Positions 11,906 to 23,072 of a stretch of 64,000 bases of DNA are shown here, piece after piece. The notes beneath the pieces were generated by a model. The model was not told the origin of the DNA. It ran no database searches and was given only the letters and a program-made list of their open reading frames with translations. Positions within the stretch are counted from its first letter, which is position 1, and each line of letters starts with the position of its first letter. Source of the DNA: Capsicum annuum (lineage: Eukaryota > Streptophyta > Magnoliopsida > Solanales > Solanaceae). Position numbers and translations under genes: made by a program. The stretch spans positions 21,598,901 to 21,662,900 of the forward strand of contig NC_061111.1 of NCBI RefSeq assembly GCF_002878395.1, in the 5' to 3' direction.

Positions 11906-12835
11906 TTCATCAAAAATAACATTTTTAATCAATTTTTTTTTAAATACTTAAAACTCAAATAAAAATCGCTAGTTAAAATTGGAACAAGTACATTTACTGC
12001 GCCACATTCTCTTATAGTAGCAATAACGCATGCTAATAGCGAATCAATTTGTGAAAATACTGAGGTAACAAACACGTTTGGTTTTTGCATGTAATGACAA
12101 CTTTGCGGGTATTTCCTCTAGTTAAAAATAAGTGAATTTTTTTATTGAATGCAAACCTATTAAGAAAAAAAATTAACACACAAATTATACTTTATTTTTC
12201 ATTTTTACCCATTTCGATATTATCAAATTACTTTTAAAATTTTAGCCACATTAAAATAAAGTTAATTAAGTCTCTTAGAATTCATAACCTTAAAAGTATA
12301 AACAAAGGGTAAAATTGAAAGAAATTTCTAACATGTCTCGTTGAAAAGAAAAATTCTCTTATTTTAGACAATAAAAAATAATTCAAAATTTACTTATTTC
12401 GCTCTAGAGGTGCTATTACACCAACAAATCGATCCATTTCATTTAATTTCTAATCATTCAGATTCAATAACGAGACTTGTTATTATCTACTATAATAAAT
12501 TCGTAGTTGAACTTTTCAATTTAATTTTAATATTTTTTTATTAAATCTTATTTAATTCCTTATTTAAGATTCAAGTACCAAATAAATTAAATATTTAATG
12601 ATTTAATTTATTGAATCCTTTAAATTTACGCTTAACTTATTTCATGTGCCGAATATATCCACCTACAAAGTTTACACATGCAACCAAATAAGTTTTTATA
12701 AAGGCGTATCATTAACATCTTAACTGAGACATGCATTTCATCAGCAAACTATTACTTGTCAGTGTATATTGTTATCATTTGATTTACGATGCATATTGAC
12801 TCACGAAAAAGTTGTCTTTTAATAAATTAAAACAA

Positions 12836-12972
12836 CAATAACAACAACAGACTCAGTATATTCTCACAAAGTGAGGTCTGGAGAGGGTAAAATGTACGTA
12901 GTCCATACCACTATCTCCGAGAAAGTAGAGAGACTGTTTCCGATAGACCCTCGGCTCAAGATAGAGAATAGG
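12836..12972 (-). mobile_element. Retroposed LINE tail or tail-sharing SINE, 18-bp TSD
   Basis: The direct repeat TTTAATAAATTAAAACAA flanks it at 12818-12835 and 12973-12990. Complemented, the insert matches the last 140 bp of the LINE at 43535-47409, including GGTCTATCG, TAGTGGTATGG, CCAGACC and a terminal (TTG)n tail. It is therefore either a 5'-truncated copy of that LINE or a SINE with the same 3' end. Confidence 0.85.
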
Positions 12973-13266
12973 TTTAATAAATTAAAACAATAATCAATAT
13001 ACACAATTTAATAGAATAACTATATAAATATTAAAAGTATAAATATATTCAATAGAATAGAGAATTTATTTTATTAACTCTGAATAAAATGCTTATTTAT
13101 TATTTTATAATGAATATTATTATTGTATCTATACACATAATTAATTGTATATAACACCACCATTCTTTAATTTACTTATTATGTGGACCTAAGCGTACTC
13201 ATTTGAAGCTCTTTATCACATTTGTTCATTATTGTAGTCCCTAACGTTAGGAGGTTTACTCTATTT

Positions 13267-13366
13267 NNNNNNNNNNNNNNNNNNNNNNNNNNNNNNNNNN
13301 NNNNNNNNNNNNNNNNNNNNNNNNNNNNNNNNNNNNNNNNNNNNNNNNNNNNNNNNNNNNNNNNNN
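13267..13366. other. Assembly gap (100 N)
   Basis: Exactly 100 undetermined bases, the usual convention for a gap of unknown size. Sequence on the two sides need not be adjacent in the genome. Confidence 1.
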
Positions 13367-13563
13367 TTTTTAGATGTTTTTATTAGATGTTATATTTTAT
13401 TAGTATTTTAGATTTTGGACCTTATGAAATTTCAGCCTAATTTCGCATTTATTTCAGTATTATTATCCAGTGCTCACAACAGACATCAGTCATGGGTTAG
13501 CTTGTGGTCCTTTGGGATCGTAAGCATCGTGTGACGACTAGGGGGTAGTCTCGAATCTTTACA
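13367..13563 (+). mobile_element. Possible end of a Gypsy LTR
   Basis: The stretch with GGGTTAGCTTGTGGTCC, ATCGTAAGCATCGTGTGACG and a closing TTTACA resembles the end of Del/Tekay-type LTRs seen in Solanaceae. Its other end lies in the gap. This rests on my recollection of the family and is not proven. Confidence 0.35.
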
Positions 13564-14290
13564 GTTTGGGGTGCTGCCACAGACCCAACGTAGGGCAAAT
13601 CAGTGAAGGAGGGCTTCTTCTACGTCCAACGTGCACCCAGGCTGCTGCCACAGGCCAAACGTAGGCCAAGGCAGTGAGAAAACAACCCTTTGCATCCACT
13701 TGCTCTCCGTTTGCGCCCAAGGTACCTTGCACCTGCATTCCATCTGTTGCAGCAAGCTGCCCCAATACAGATCACTCTTTTTTGATGTAGATCAGCTCTA
13801 CCAACACCAATTCAAGTTCCCAAATTAATATCAACACTTTTTCAACACAAATTCAAGCCTCAAAACTCATCTCAACACTTTAAAAACTCCACTACTCAAG
13901 GTTTGATTCTTATTTTCAATTTTCTTATTCTTAAATCCCTTCTTTTAATCTTAAACTACTCATCAACTAGTAATTCATCTACTAAGTTATTTAATTAGTT
14001 CTTGAGTCCCATTTCATTCATCGTCTCATTTCTTTCAAGCTTTTCTCTTTTTAATATCGTTGTTAATTCTCGATCCAAGTCCTTACATCATTATTTGAGT
14101 CTATCAAACAAGAATCCAATTCAATCAAGATTAAAACATGACACCTCGATTACCAAATGAAGTATAAACCATCTTTCAACATTTGTGATCCAAGTGTGAG
14201 GTAAATAAATGCATGAAGAGTTTGTGAGGATAATTTCTTTAACGCTAACATGTTTTTTGTTTTTGTGAGTGTGTTTTTTTCATAAGTACA
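13564..14290 (+). other. Leader-like non-coding DNA before the Gypsy gag
   Basis: Near 13573 and 13644 are two copies of a segment starting GCTGCCACAG and containing AACGTAGG, 71 bp apart. The rest is AT-rich with TCAACAC phrases. No LTR or primer-binding site could be identified here. Confidence 0.4.
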
Positions 14291-15790
14291 ATGGCTACGG
14301 AAGGCCCAACTTCGCAAACTATGGATAACCACTCAACAAATTCTATCTTAATGGCCATTGAAACTCTCAATCGTAAAATTAATTCTATGGATGCTAAGAT
14401 ACATTCACTTGACCTTAGGGTGGATTCTCTTGAAGGGAGTGTATCCCTCATTGGTGGAAGAGTGGATATCGTGGAAGTTTGACAAAATACATCCCTATCC
14501 ACACCTCAACACTTCTATGCTTCGACTAGTGGGCATGCTCCAAATCCTTTGGTTCATATTTCCTAGAAAAACCATCACCAAATGATCAATCCACCAATAC
14601 AAACACATGATACCATTTCTCAAGCCGCTATATATCCACAAAACCAAAAACCCATTCGACCACTCCAACTTCAATTCAACCAAACATAACATGATGAACC
14701 TCAAACCTGAATACCTCAATCTCTACTTAACCAAATTCCCCTATTTCAAGCACACCTTAACCAAAGCTAACCCATCTAAATATATGGGGATGAAAGCGTA
14801 GAACAACAAGTGAAGTTTAGAGCATTCAATAAAGCTGACATATTGATAGAACAAATGAGAGGTAGACTAATGGATCAACAAGGTTATCGAGGTCGAGGAA
14901 GAAGATTTGGTCCATCGCCTAATGGTAGAGAAAACTTAGGAACCTATCCTAAGGTTATGATCAATGGAACCAACAAGGTAATAGGGATCGAGATGTAGGT
15001 ATCAATTCAATCAAGGTTAGTCTCCCAACTTTCAAAGGCAAAAGTAATCCCGAAGCTAATCTCTCATAGGAGTCCTCTTATAAAAGAATCTTCCAAGCTA
15101 ATGATATCACCAAAGAGAAGAAAAGTTGTTACACCATAGCCCATTTTGAAGGGTATGCCAATACATGGTGGGTTATGTCAAAAGATTTGGAAATGGTTGA
15201 ATGAAGGACAACACCCTCCATGGGATGTGTTAAAGGTATTCATAAGGAAAAGGTATGTTTCGGAGAGGCATAGGCATGAGATACTTTCTAATTTGTACAA
15301 CTTGAGGCATGGTAGCCAGAGTGTTGTGGCCTATTATGATGAAATCCAACAATTGATCTTGAAGCTCGACCATTGAGAGATCGTGAACCATGACATCATA
15401 TGATTCAAGGTTAGCTTGAACAAAGATGTCTCCTCATGCATTACTATTCACAAGTTCGAGAAAATAGAATAAATCTTCCAAGTGGCCTTGGAGATTGAGA
15501 GAGATATCAAAGAAAGGGCAACTTACAAACCAAAAGGGTACTCATCGACTAATACTTAAAGTAAGAGTAAAGAGGTAGCATAATCATCATGGGGGTGGAA
15601 TAAGAACAAGGACTATAATTCCAATGACAAGAAGCCCGTAGAGAAGAGCACTCCAAAGTACCCCCCAAGGAATGAAGGTAACAAATATCCTACTCTCAAT
15701 CTTAAAGGTTTTCAATATTTTAATTATCAAGGGTGGGGATATAAGGCAAGTGAATATCCCAACTAGAGAAATATGATCCTTAGGTAAGGA
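14291..15790 (+). pseudogene. Gypsy gag remnant
   Basis: The frame opens with MATEGPTSQ and a predicted coiled coil (heptad-like MAIETLNRKINSMDAKI). After several stops it continues in the same frame as a retrotransposon gag domain: AHFEGYANTWW near 15140-15180, PPWDVLKVFIRKRY and LYNLRHGSQSVVAYYDE at 15210-15350. A Gag domain packages the RNA in virus-like particles. In-frame stops after residue 63, near 15000 and near 15376 make it a pseudogene. Confidence 0.75.
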
Positions 15791-15814
15791 AAATTATATT
15801 ACCTTGGAGAAAAG

Positions 15815-16375
15815 GTGGGATTGGAAGATGAGAATAATGAAAAAGGCCAAGATAGAGAGGGGTCCCAAGAAGATGAGCAAGTAAAAGGGGATAATGTAGA
15901 TGCTTGGCCTCAAGATGAAGAGTATGAGGTTCTAAATTTTGTTGTGAGGCATGCAATGATTAGTAAGGCGATAGATGACCTTAGTAAAAGGGAGAATCTA
16001 TTCCATACTAAATGTCTTATACAAAAAAATCTATGCTCTTTGATCATTGATAGCGGAAGTTGTACTAATATGGCTAGTGCTACTTTGGTTAATTTCTTGA
16101 AGTTTCCCACAACCAAACATACCACACCATACAAGCTTCAATGGTTAAATGATTGTGGTAAGTTAAAGGTGACTAGGCAAGTGGTGATTCAGTTCAAGGT
16201 CAGGAATTATCATGATAAGGTGCATTGTGATGTGATACCTATGCAAGCTTGTCATCTCTTACTTGGAAGACCATGGAAATATTATCGTTCAAGCAAGCAT
16301 GATGGTAAGACAAATTGGTACTCTTTTCAGTTGAATGGTCAAAAATTCACTCTCCATCCACTTTCGCTATTTTAA
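15815..16375 (+). pseudogene. Gypsy aspartic protease remnant
   Basis: About 186 codons in the same frame as the gag. LIIDSGSCTNMAS is the retropepsin active-site segment (D-S-G) and CHLLLGRPW is the conserved downstream block with the LLGRPW motif. This enzyme matures the polyprotein. The following frame breaks before the reverse transcriptase. Confidence 0.8.
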
Positions 16376-16499
16376 GTGAACGAGGGTCACCAAAAATTAA
16401 GAGAATTGAAAGAGAATAGTAAGAAACAAAGTGAGAAATAGGACCAAATTAAGGAGTGGAATAAATAAGAGAATAAGAGGAGGTTTAAAAGAAAGATTC

Positions 16500-17930
16500 C
16501 CTTGGTTATGTTGGCTAGGAACAAAGATCTTTTCAAAGAGCATGATAACAAAACACCCATGCTCCTCCTAGACCATGATTTTCATGCTAACCACTTTATT
16601 TCTACTATATCCCCTATTCTATTTCCCTTGTGGCAGGAGTATGGAGATGTGTTCCTAAAGGATTTTCCCCTTTTTGTCGGGTTCTCAATTACAAAATAAA
16701 TCGGCCTACTGAAGTAATCCAAAGGACACAAAAGAGCTTAAAAGGCAAGTCGAGGAACTCCTCAACAAGGGATACATCAAAGAAAGCATGAGTCCATGTG
16801 CGGTTCTGGTGTTGCTAGTTCCAAAGAAAGATAAAACATGGTGCATGTGCGTTGATTGCCGAGCTATCAATAAAATAACGATAAAGTATCGCCACTCAAT
16901 TCCCCGTTTAGATGATATGCTTGATGAGTTGAATGGTTCTTGTGTGTTTTCTAAGATATATCTTAGGAGCGGGTACCACCAAATCCGATGCAACCGGGTG
17001 ATGAGTGGAAGACCTCATTCAAGAACAAGTTTGGTCTATATGAATGGTTGGTCATGCCTTTTGGCCTCACCAACACTCCTAGTACCTTTATACGGTTGAT
17101 AAACCATGTGATCAAACCGTTCATAGGGAAGTTTGTTGTGGTATACTTTGATGATGCTCTAGTTTATATCAAATCCCTTAAAGAACATGTCTTACATTTA
17201 CGTGATGTGTTTGAAGTGCTTAGAAAAGAGAAGTTGTACACTAATCTTGAAAAATATTATTTTGGTGTAAATGATGTTGTTTTCTTGGGATTTGTAGTGA
17301 GCTCAAGAGGAGTCGAGGTGGATGAATCTAAGATAGATGCCATCAAGAATTAGCCAACTCTGAAATCCATTGGTGAAGTAAGAAGCTTCCATGGGTTGGC
17401 TAGTTTTTATTGGTGATTTGTCAAAGTATTTAGTACCATCATTGCTCTCTTGACCGAGGTAATCGGTAAGAATAAACCTATTAAATGGGGTGAGAGAAAG
17501 TCAATGCATTTGAAGCTTTGAAGGTTATGCTTAGCTCCGCCCCATTATTGCAATTACCCAATTTTGATAAGATGTTTGAGATTGAATGTGATCAAGTAAG
17601 ATAGGAATATGTACTATCTTAATGCAAGATCATAAACCTATTACCTATTTTAGTGAAAAGCTTAAGGGCGCAACTCTAAATTATTCCACCTATGATCTAG
17701 AGTTATACGCCTTGATTAGAGCCTTAGGTAATTGGCAACATTATTTGTGGTCCAAGGAATTTGTGATTCGAACTGATCATAAGTCCTTGAAACATATCCG
17801 GGCCTAAGTTAAACTCAATAAAAGACATGCCAAGTGGATTCCTAGAAACTTCCTTATGTAATTCAATACAAAAAGAAAAAGAAAAATATGGTAGCCGATG
17901 CATTGTCTAGAAAACATGTACTTATCTTTA
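16500..17930 (+). pseudogene. Gypsy reverse transcriptase and RNase H remnant
   Basis: The fingers and palm begin near 16788 with [13 protein letters not shown] and [12 protein letters not shown] frame change near 16985, within the HQIR segment, is followed by [12 protein letters not shown] and the catalytic [10 protein letters not shown] near 17140. From 17622 the RNase H region reads [19 protein letters not shown] and [13 protein letters not shown], and VADALSRKH follows near 17890. Frames shift at least twice and stops occur, so no full enzyme can be made. The YFDD residues themselves are intact. Confidence 0.8.
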
Positions 17931-18069
17931 CATTGTCTTCTAAATTGATGGGATTTGATAGTCTAAAGACAATGTACCCTGAGGACCCAAATTTTCTCAA
18001 ATTTATCTAGAATATGAGACATGGGATAGAGAAATGTGGAAGAGGGATAGTGCTTCTATGCCCTACTCT

Positions 18070-19150
18070 AAGTTTGATGGTTTCTTGTTCAAAGGAAGAA
18101 GGTTGTGTGTTCCCTCTAGATCATGAAGAGAATTGTTTGTAAGAAAGGTACATGATGGGGGTATAATGGGTCATTTTAGAATTGACAAGACCCTTGGAAT
18201 CCTAGAGGAACAATTCTATTGGCCCAAGATGCGTCATGTTGTTGCTAGAATTTGTGGCCAGTGCATGGATTGTAGAAGTGCAAAATCCCGCCTTCTCCCT
18301 CAAGGATTATATACCCCACTAACCACTCCTCAACACCCATGGCTTGACATATCTATGGATTTTGTTTTGAGATTACCTAGGACAAGGAAGGGTAGAGATT
18401 GCATTTTTACTGTGGTTGATAGGTTCTTAAAAATGGCTCATTTCATTCCATGTCATAAAATTGACGATGCTTCTAATGTGGCTTCTTTTTTTTTTTAGAA
18501 TTTTGCCAAAATACATGGAATTCCTTGGACCATTGTTAGTGATAAGGACTCTAAGTTCCTTAGTCACTTTTAGAGGTCATTATGGAGTAGGCTTGGCACT
18601 AAATTACTTTTCTCAACATCTTGCCACCCAGAAATGGATGGGAAAATGAAGGTGGTAAATAGAACATTGAGTTCTATGTTGTGCACCTTAGTTAAAGAAA
18701 AAATGGCCTCTTGGGACTACCAACTACCTCTAGTCGAATTTTCTTATAATCGTGTTATCCATCCGACTATTGGTATGACTCCTTTTGAATGTGTTTATGG
18801 TTTTAACCCTCTTACCCCTTTAGATCTCACTCCTTTGCCTAGTGATGTTGTAATAATCTTAGATGGAAACAAGAGGGCAGAAACTATGAAGAAGTTGCAT
18901 GAGAAGGTGAGAATTCTCCTTGAGAAGAAGAATCAAGAGGTGGCTAAAAGAGTAAACAAAAGAAGGAAGCGTCTTGTGCTTAAATTGGGTATTTATGTGT
19001 GGGTGCACCTTCGAAAGGATAGGTTTCCAACCCAAAGAAAAGCCAAATTGATGACCAACGTAATGGTTCATTTCAAGTCCTTGAAAGGATAAACGAAAAT
19101 GCCTATAAGATTAACCTTCCTTCGAAATATCAAGTACACAATACCTTTAC
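18070..19150 (+). pseudogene. Gypsy integrase remnant
   Basis: The zinc-binding HHCC segment is visible around 18139-18280 (VHDGGIMGHF...CGQCMDCR). The first catalytic aspartate is in LDISMDFVLRLP and the second in IVSDKDSKF near 18530. The third acidic residue, expected as glutamate in DGQTEVVNR, is lysine (AAG, 18649-18651) in DGKMKVVNR. A stop at the end of the SNVASFFF segment splits the frame. Downstream the frame at 19152-19592 includes KPFTKSQAREL, typical of the C-terminal end of such polyproteins. Confidence 0.8.
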
Positions 19151-20717
19151 TGTGTGTGATCTTTTACTCTTTGACATGATAGAAGATGATCACCCTTTGA
19201 ATTTGAGGTCAAATTCTTCTCAAGATGGAGAGGATGATATAATTCAAATTAGCTCCAAGCCATTCACTAAAAGTCAAGCCCGGGAGCTTCAAATGATCCA
19301 AGGATTGCTCGTGAAGCAGAAGGTATTGTACTTGAAGAAGCCTCCTTACCATCAAGAGGGTGTTATTGTTTATGAACGCACTCACATTGGTCCAAGGATC
19401 GTTGGAGAAGGCAAGCGAAGGCAAAATGAGGCTAGAAAGCCCCTTGGAAAGGATTTGCGCCTAAGTCGCTTTGGATCTTCTCTAGCATTTCAAGAGCAGA
19501 TCAAAACAGCCCCTAGTGGGCCTTTTATTGCAATTGGGTCACTTTTGGACCCTAAAATTGTAATAATTAGTCTAAACTACAAATACTTTTAAGGCTAGCT
19601 CATTTTCTTAGTTTTTGCTTGATTATTGATGAATTGATGAATGCTTCTCCATTAAGTGAGAGTATTGGACAACTTTTGTTGAACTTTAGTTTAGAAACTT
19701 TGGTTTAGAGGGCGTTCATCTCCCTCTTGGTCACCGTAGGAATTAGGTGTTCGGTTAGATTGTAATTGAGGGTATTAGAGTTTGACATACTCTTTTGTTC
19801 TTGGTTACTTCTTTTCTCGTATCTAATTATCTATCTTATCGATTATCTTTACTTTTTCGTATCTTCTTTAGTTTTTGTAGTTCGATTTCATATCAACCAG
19901 GCATCATCTCCTTGTTTTGCTAAGAAGCATGATTATTTTATAGTATTGAGATAGAGAGAAAACATTCTATTTGCAGTCATTCTTTATTGAGCAATTAAGC
20001 CCAAATTGTTATCTTAAACCCGACAAATTCCATTCTTAATGGCAATCTCATACCCTTTCTCTTGCAATTGAACGAGACTCAAAAGATTTGACGTCAACTT
20101 TAGAACATAAAGGACATCTGAGATTATTTAACAAATATCCCTTTTAGTTTGAATCGTTACCTGTCCTTTTCCGATGGCTGCAACTTTTGAATCATTTCCA
20201 AACTTCACAAAATCTCTATATGACTCATCTAATGTGGAGACAGTTGATTTGTTTCTCACATATAATTACTGCAACCAGTGTCTAAGTACCAGATATTCTG
20301 CTGAATTTCCTCTGCCACCTGTTCCTTCTCCTGATAGGCCATTAACAAGGAAATCTCTTCTTTCTTTTCTGCAGAATTAGACTGTCTTCCACCACCTCTA
20401 AGTTATTTCTACATTCTAATTTATAATGACCAACCTGTGACATCTATAACATTCAACCTTTGACTTGTCTATTGACTTCGGCTTACAATGACCTAAATGA
20501 TTATTGTTGTTAAGATTTCTTCCCCTTCCTAGAGAATTCGAAGAATTTTAATTTCTTCAAATTTCTGGTGTGAGTATCTCCCACAACCAAAATTGTTTCC
20601 TCTCCCTCTTCTTCTTCCGCAACCACCACCTTTCGACGAATGGTAGTTGGATGAGAGAAGAGCTTGTTCATCGCTACTTTGTCGATTCATTTTCTACTCA
20701 TGAATCAACAACGAACT

Positions 20718-21290
20718 CTACAATTCATCAATTGAAGGTTCATTAGTTTCTTTTGATTCCTCAATTGAACAAACAACATAGTTGAATCTTGATGTCATGG
20801 AGGGGAGGATCTTTTCAATAATGGTGACATCTTCCAGTTTTTCACGATGAATCCGCATCTTATTTACTATTGTCGTAGTCCTCGAGAAGTAATCTGATAT
20901 TGATTCGCCCATCTTCAACTGTAAAGTCTCAAAATCAGTGCGAAGTATTTGCAATACTGCCCTTTTTGCCTTCGTTATTCCCTGGTACTTCCGCTTCATG
21001 GAATTCCATATTTGTTTAGAAGTATCCTTGCAAAGAATAGTTTCAAGTATTGAGCGATCAATAGCTTGAAAAAGATAATTCTTTGCCTTGAGATCTTTCA
21101 ACCTTAGACTGTCCAACTCTGTTTTTTATGCTTTTGACAAAGCAGTACCAGCCGTTGGCTCTTGCACACGAATACTAACAACTAGCCAAAACTCCTTAGA
21201 GCTAAGAAAATTCTCCATCAACATGCTCCAATGGTCGTATTGACCATCGAAGCGAGAATAGCGGGCTGAACAAAGTTTTTAGAGACCATT
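20718..21290 (-). pseudogene. Copia gag (UBN2-type) remnant
   Basis: It begins near 21290 with a segment including FVQPAIPRFDGQYDHWSML, then a stop, then LKDLKAKNYLFQAIDRSILE, SKQIWNSMKRKYQG and MRIHREKLEDVTIIEKIL. These are the conserved blocks of the plant Copia gag (UBN2 family). Beyond the stop near 20718 are GRRRGRGNN-type basic residues and a degraded zinc-knuckle segment (CYRCHRL) near 20440. Confidence 0.8.
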
Positions 21291-21375
21291 GTTTTGTTGC
21301 TGCAATAGTACTACTAAAGGAACTCTCAATAAGCAGTACCTAACACTCACACTCGATTTGAGAAACTCTCTTTCT

Positions 21376-21388
21376 GGCTCGGATACCA
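21376..21388 (-). promoter_or_regulatory. Primer-binding site of the truncated Copia
   Basis: The minus strand reads TGGTATCCGAGCC, two bases downstream of the LTR end. This is close to the usual initiator-methionine tRNA complement, TGGTATCAGAGC. Confidence 0.75.
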
Positions 21389-21390
21389 AA

Positions 21391-21671
21391 TGTTACAAAA
21401 TATTCAGTAGAAAGACAGAGAAATTACAAAAGAATCGAGCAATTGTATTTTTATTGTACTGCTGCAAGTTCTCTTTATACAACTGAGTAACAACGGCTAA
21501 CTCAAGAAAAATAGGAACCAACGTAACTGATAGCTAAACAATTGCTAAACAGTTTTATTATAAAATATCCTACTCATTGCCTACTGCAAATCAAACTCTT
21601 GAAACAGAACTATTCCTAAGAAATAGAAATCTACTGCCAACAGGTCCTATAAACTAGGATAGCAGATAACA
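21391..21671 (-). repeat. LTR of the truncated Copia, about 281 bp
   Basis: On the plus strand it starts TGTTACAAAATATTC and is taken to end at GATAACA, giving the TG...CA ends expected. The boundary next to the primer-binding site is firm; the outer one is an inference. Confidence 0.6.
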
Positions 21672-21792
21672 AATTAAGACAGATCACATGTTTCAACAAT
21701 TTTTCCTACTTTCATTAAAAAAATTATGTTTCTTATTTTTACAAAACTTGTTTTCCTAGAAAAGATATTTATCAAAAATTTTGTCCAATCAA

Positions 21793-21859
21793 CAACAACA
21801 ACAACAACAAATCTGGTACATTTCCACATAGTGGGGTATGAAAAGGGTAGAATATAGCA
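21793..21859 (-). mobile_element. Short 5'-truncated LINE tail, 10-bp TSD
   Basis: GTCCAATCAA flanks the insert at 21783-21792 and 21860-21869. Complemented, the 67-bp insert reads as the last bases of the LINE at 43535-47409 (CCCCACTATGTGG-like segment and a (TTG)n tail). Confidence 0.8.
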
Positions 21860-21974
21860 GTCCAATCAAATATGAGAAAATAGAAGAATTATCCTGTGAC
21901 CAGAAATCACCTGATTACAAATTCAAGCTGTGAAAACAACTTACTACATAAACGGATTTCTTTAAAAAAAAAAA

Positions 21975-22253
21975 AAAAATGACCCGGACAAATGAAGGCG
22001 AATGAAACGTCTTAGATGTGGCAGACAGCGAAAGACCTGGATATAATTAAGTTTTCAATTGCTCAAATCAACTTTTTTATAATTTTATGGAAACTTAATC
22101 ACGGATTCATGTGGTGAAAAACTTAGAAACTGGTCCAGGACAAATTATGGCGAATTAAATGTCTTGAACACGGCAGGAAGCGAATAACCTGGACATAATT
22201 GAGTTTGTAATTACTCAAGTCTACCTTTATTTTATTTTATGGTAACTTACTTT
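21975..22253. repeat. Two diverged copies of a ~155-bp unit upstream of the resistance gene
   Basis: Each copy has GGACAAAT-A-GGCGAAT-AAA, GTCTT, GGCAG-AGCGAA, ACCTGGA-ATAATT-AGTTT and ATTTTATGG-AACTTA in order. The second copy lies about 390 bp before the start codon. Confidence 0.75.
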
Positions 22254-22506
22254 CTCCCTTCGATAATACTTGTTTATTATTAACTTGACATTAGTGTTAA
22301 AAAATAATAAATAATAAGAATAATTTTATTATATCAGTCTTTGAATGTAATGAATTTAATGTCCTGAAAAATGCAATGAGTGATAATAATTCTAATAGCA
22401 ATGGCAAAATGAGTAGAAAAAGACAAGTAGTGTTGAACAGACAACTAATATCCTTATATTCGGATGTCTTAAACTTATTATTCATTTTATTACCAAAGAG
22501 AGCTAA

Positions 22507-22532
22507 AGTCAACTTTGCACTGCCTATATATA
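22507..22532 (+). promoter_or_regulatory. W-box and TATA box of the CC-NBS-LRR gene
   Basis: CTATATATA at 22524-22532 lies about 115 bp before the ATG. At 22507-22512 the minus strand reads TTGACT, a W-box core bound by WRKY factors, which commonly act on defence genes. The elements are visible; use in the plant is inferred. Confidence 0.5.
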
Positions 22533-22645
22533 TTCAACCCAACATCTTACTTTGTTTACTCACAATTATAGATTGATTGTTTACTCACAAAACTTTGTGT
22601 TAAAAGTCCAGTAATCAAGACTCCTTCCAAATAACTAATATACGT

Positions 22646-23072
22646 ATGGCTGAAGCTTTCCTTCAAATTCTGCTAGACAAATTGACTTCTGTCATCCGAG
22701 AGGAACTTGGATTGCTTTTCGGTTTCGAAAATGAGTTCAAAAGACTTTCGGACATGTTTTCTGCAATCCAAGAGGTGCTTGAAGATGCTCAGGAGAAGCA
22801 ACTCAAGGATAAGACAATAAAGAACTGGTTAAAGAAACTCAATGTAGCTGCATATGATATTGATGACATATTGGACGAATGTAAAACTGAGGCAACAAGA
22901 TTTGAGCAGTCTCGATTAGGGCTTTATCATCCAGGGATTATCACTTTTCGTCACAAAATTGGGAAAAGGATGAAAGAGATGACGGAGAAACTGGATGCAA
23001 TTGATGAGGAACGAAGGAAGTTTCCTTTGGATGAAAGGATTGTAGAAAGACAAACTGCTAGAAGGGAAACAG
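22646..23072 (+). CDS. Exon 1: coiled-coil domain
   Basis: It encodes [17 protein letters not shown] onward, the Rx-type N-terminal coiled coil, with the EDVID-like stretch replaced by [14 protein letters not shown] near residues 70-83, as is usual for this subgroup. The unspliced frame continues only 17 bases past the donor before TGA. Confidence 0.9.

Larger units (their letters stand above)
10360..13266. repeat. Diverged duplicated non-coding block, copy 3 (expanded)
   Basis: It follows the order of copy 1: CCACTAGGCCTGGTAGTGG near 10430, GGCCAGCTAGACG near 10590, CTATGCTTACTAACAAC near 10660, then GGGTATTTCCTCTAG near 12107, and near 13195-13230 a segment with AGCTCTTTATCACA. Extra DNA separates these markers, including the retroposed insert at 12836. 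The right end runs into the assembly gap. Confidence 0.55.
14291..19890 (+). mobile_element. Decayed Ty3/Gypsy retrotransposon (gag-pol)
   Basis: Gag, protease, reverse transcriptase, RNase H and integrase follow in the Gypsy order, with integrase last. Stops and frame changes are scattered throughout. I could not match LTRs at the two ends; the 5' side abuts the gap region and the 3' side meets a truncated Copia element near 19890. The limits given are coding-region limits and approximate. Confidence 0.8.
19890..21671 (-). mobile_element. Truncated Ty1/Copia retrotransposon (LTR, gag, start of pol)
   Basis: Read on the minus strand, an LTR (21671 to 21391), a primer-binding site, a gag and the start of pol follow in order. 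The element stops abruptly near 19890 inside the GAG-pre-integrase region (segment with FLAKQGDDAWL). This is where the plus-strand Gypsy sequence ends. The rest of the Copia element is not seen in the window. Confidence 0.75.
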
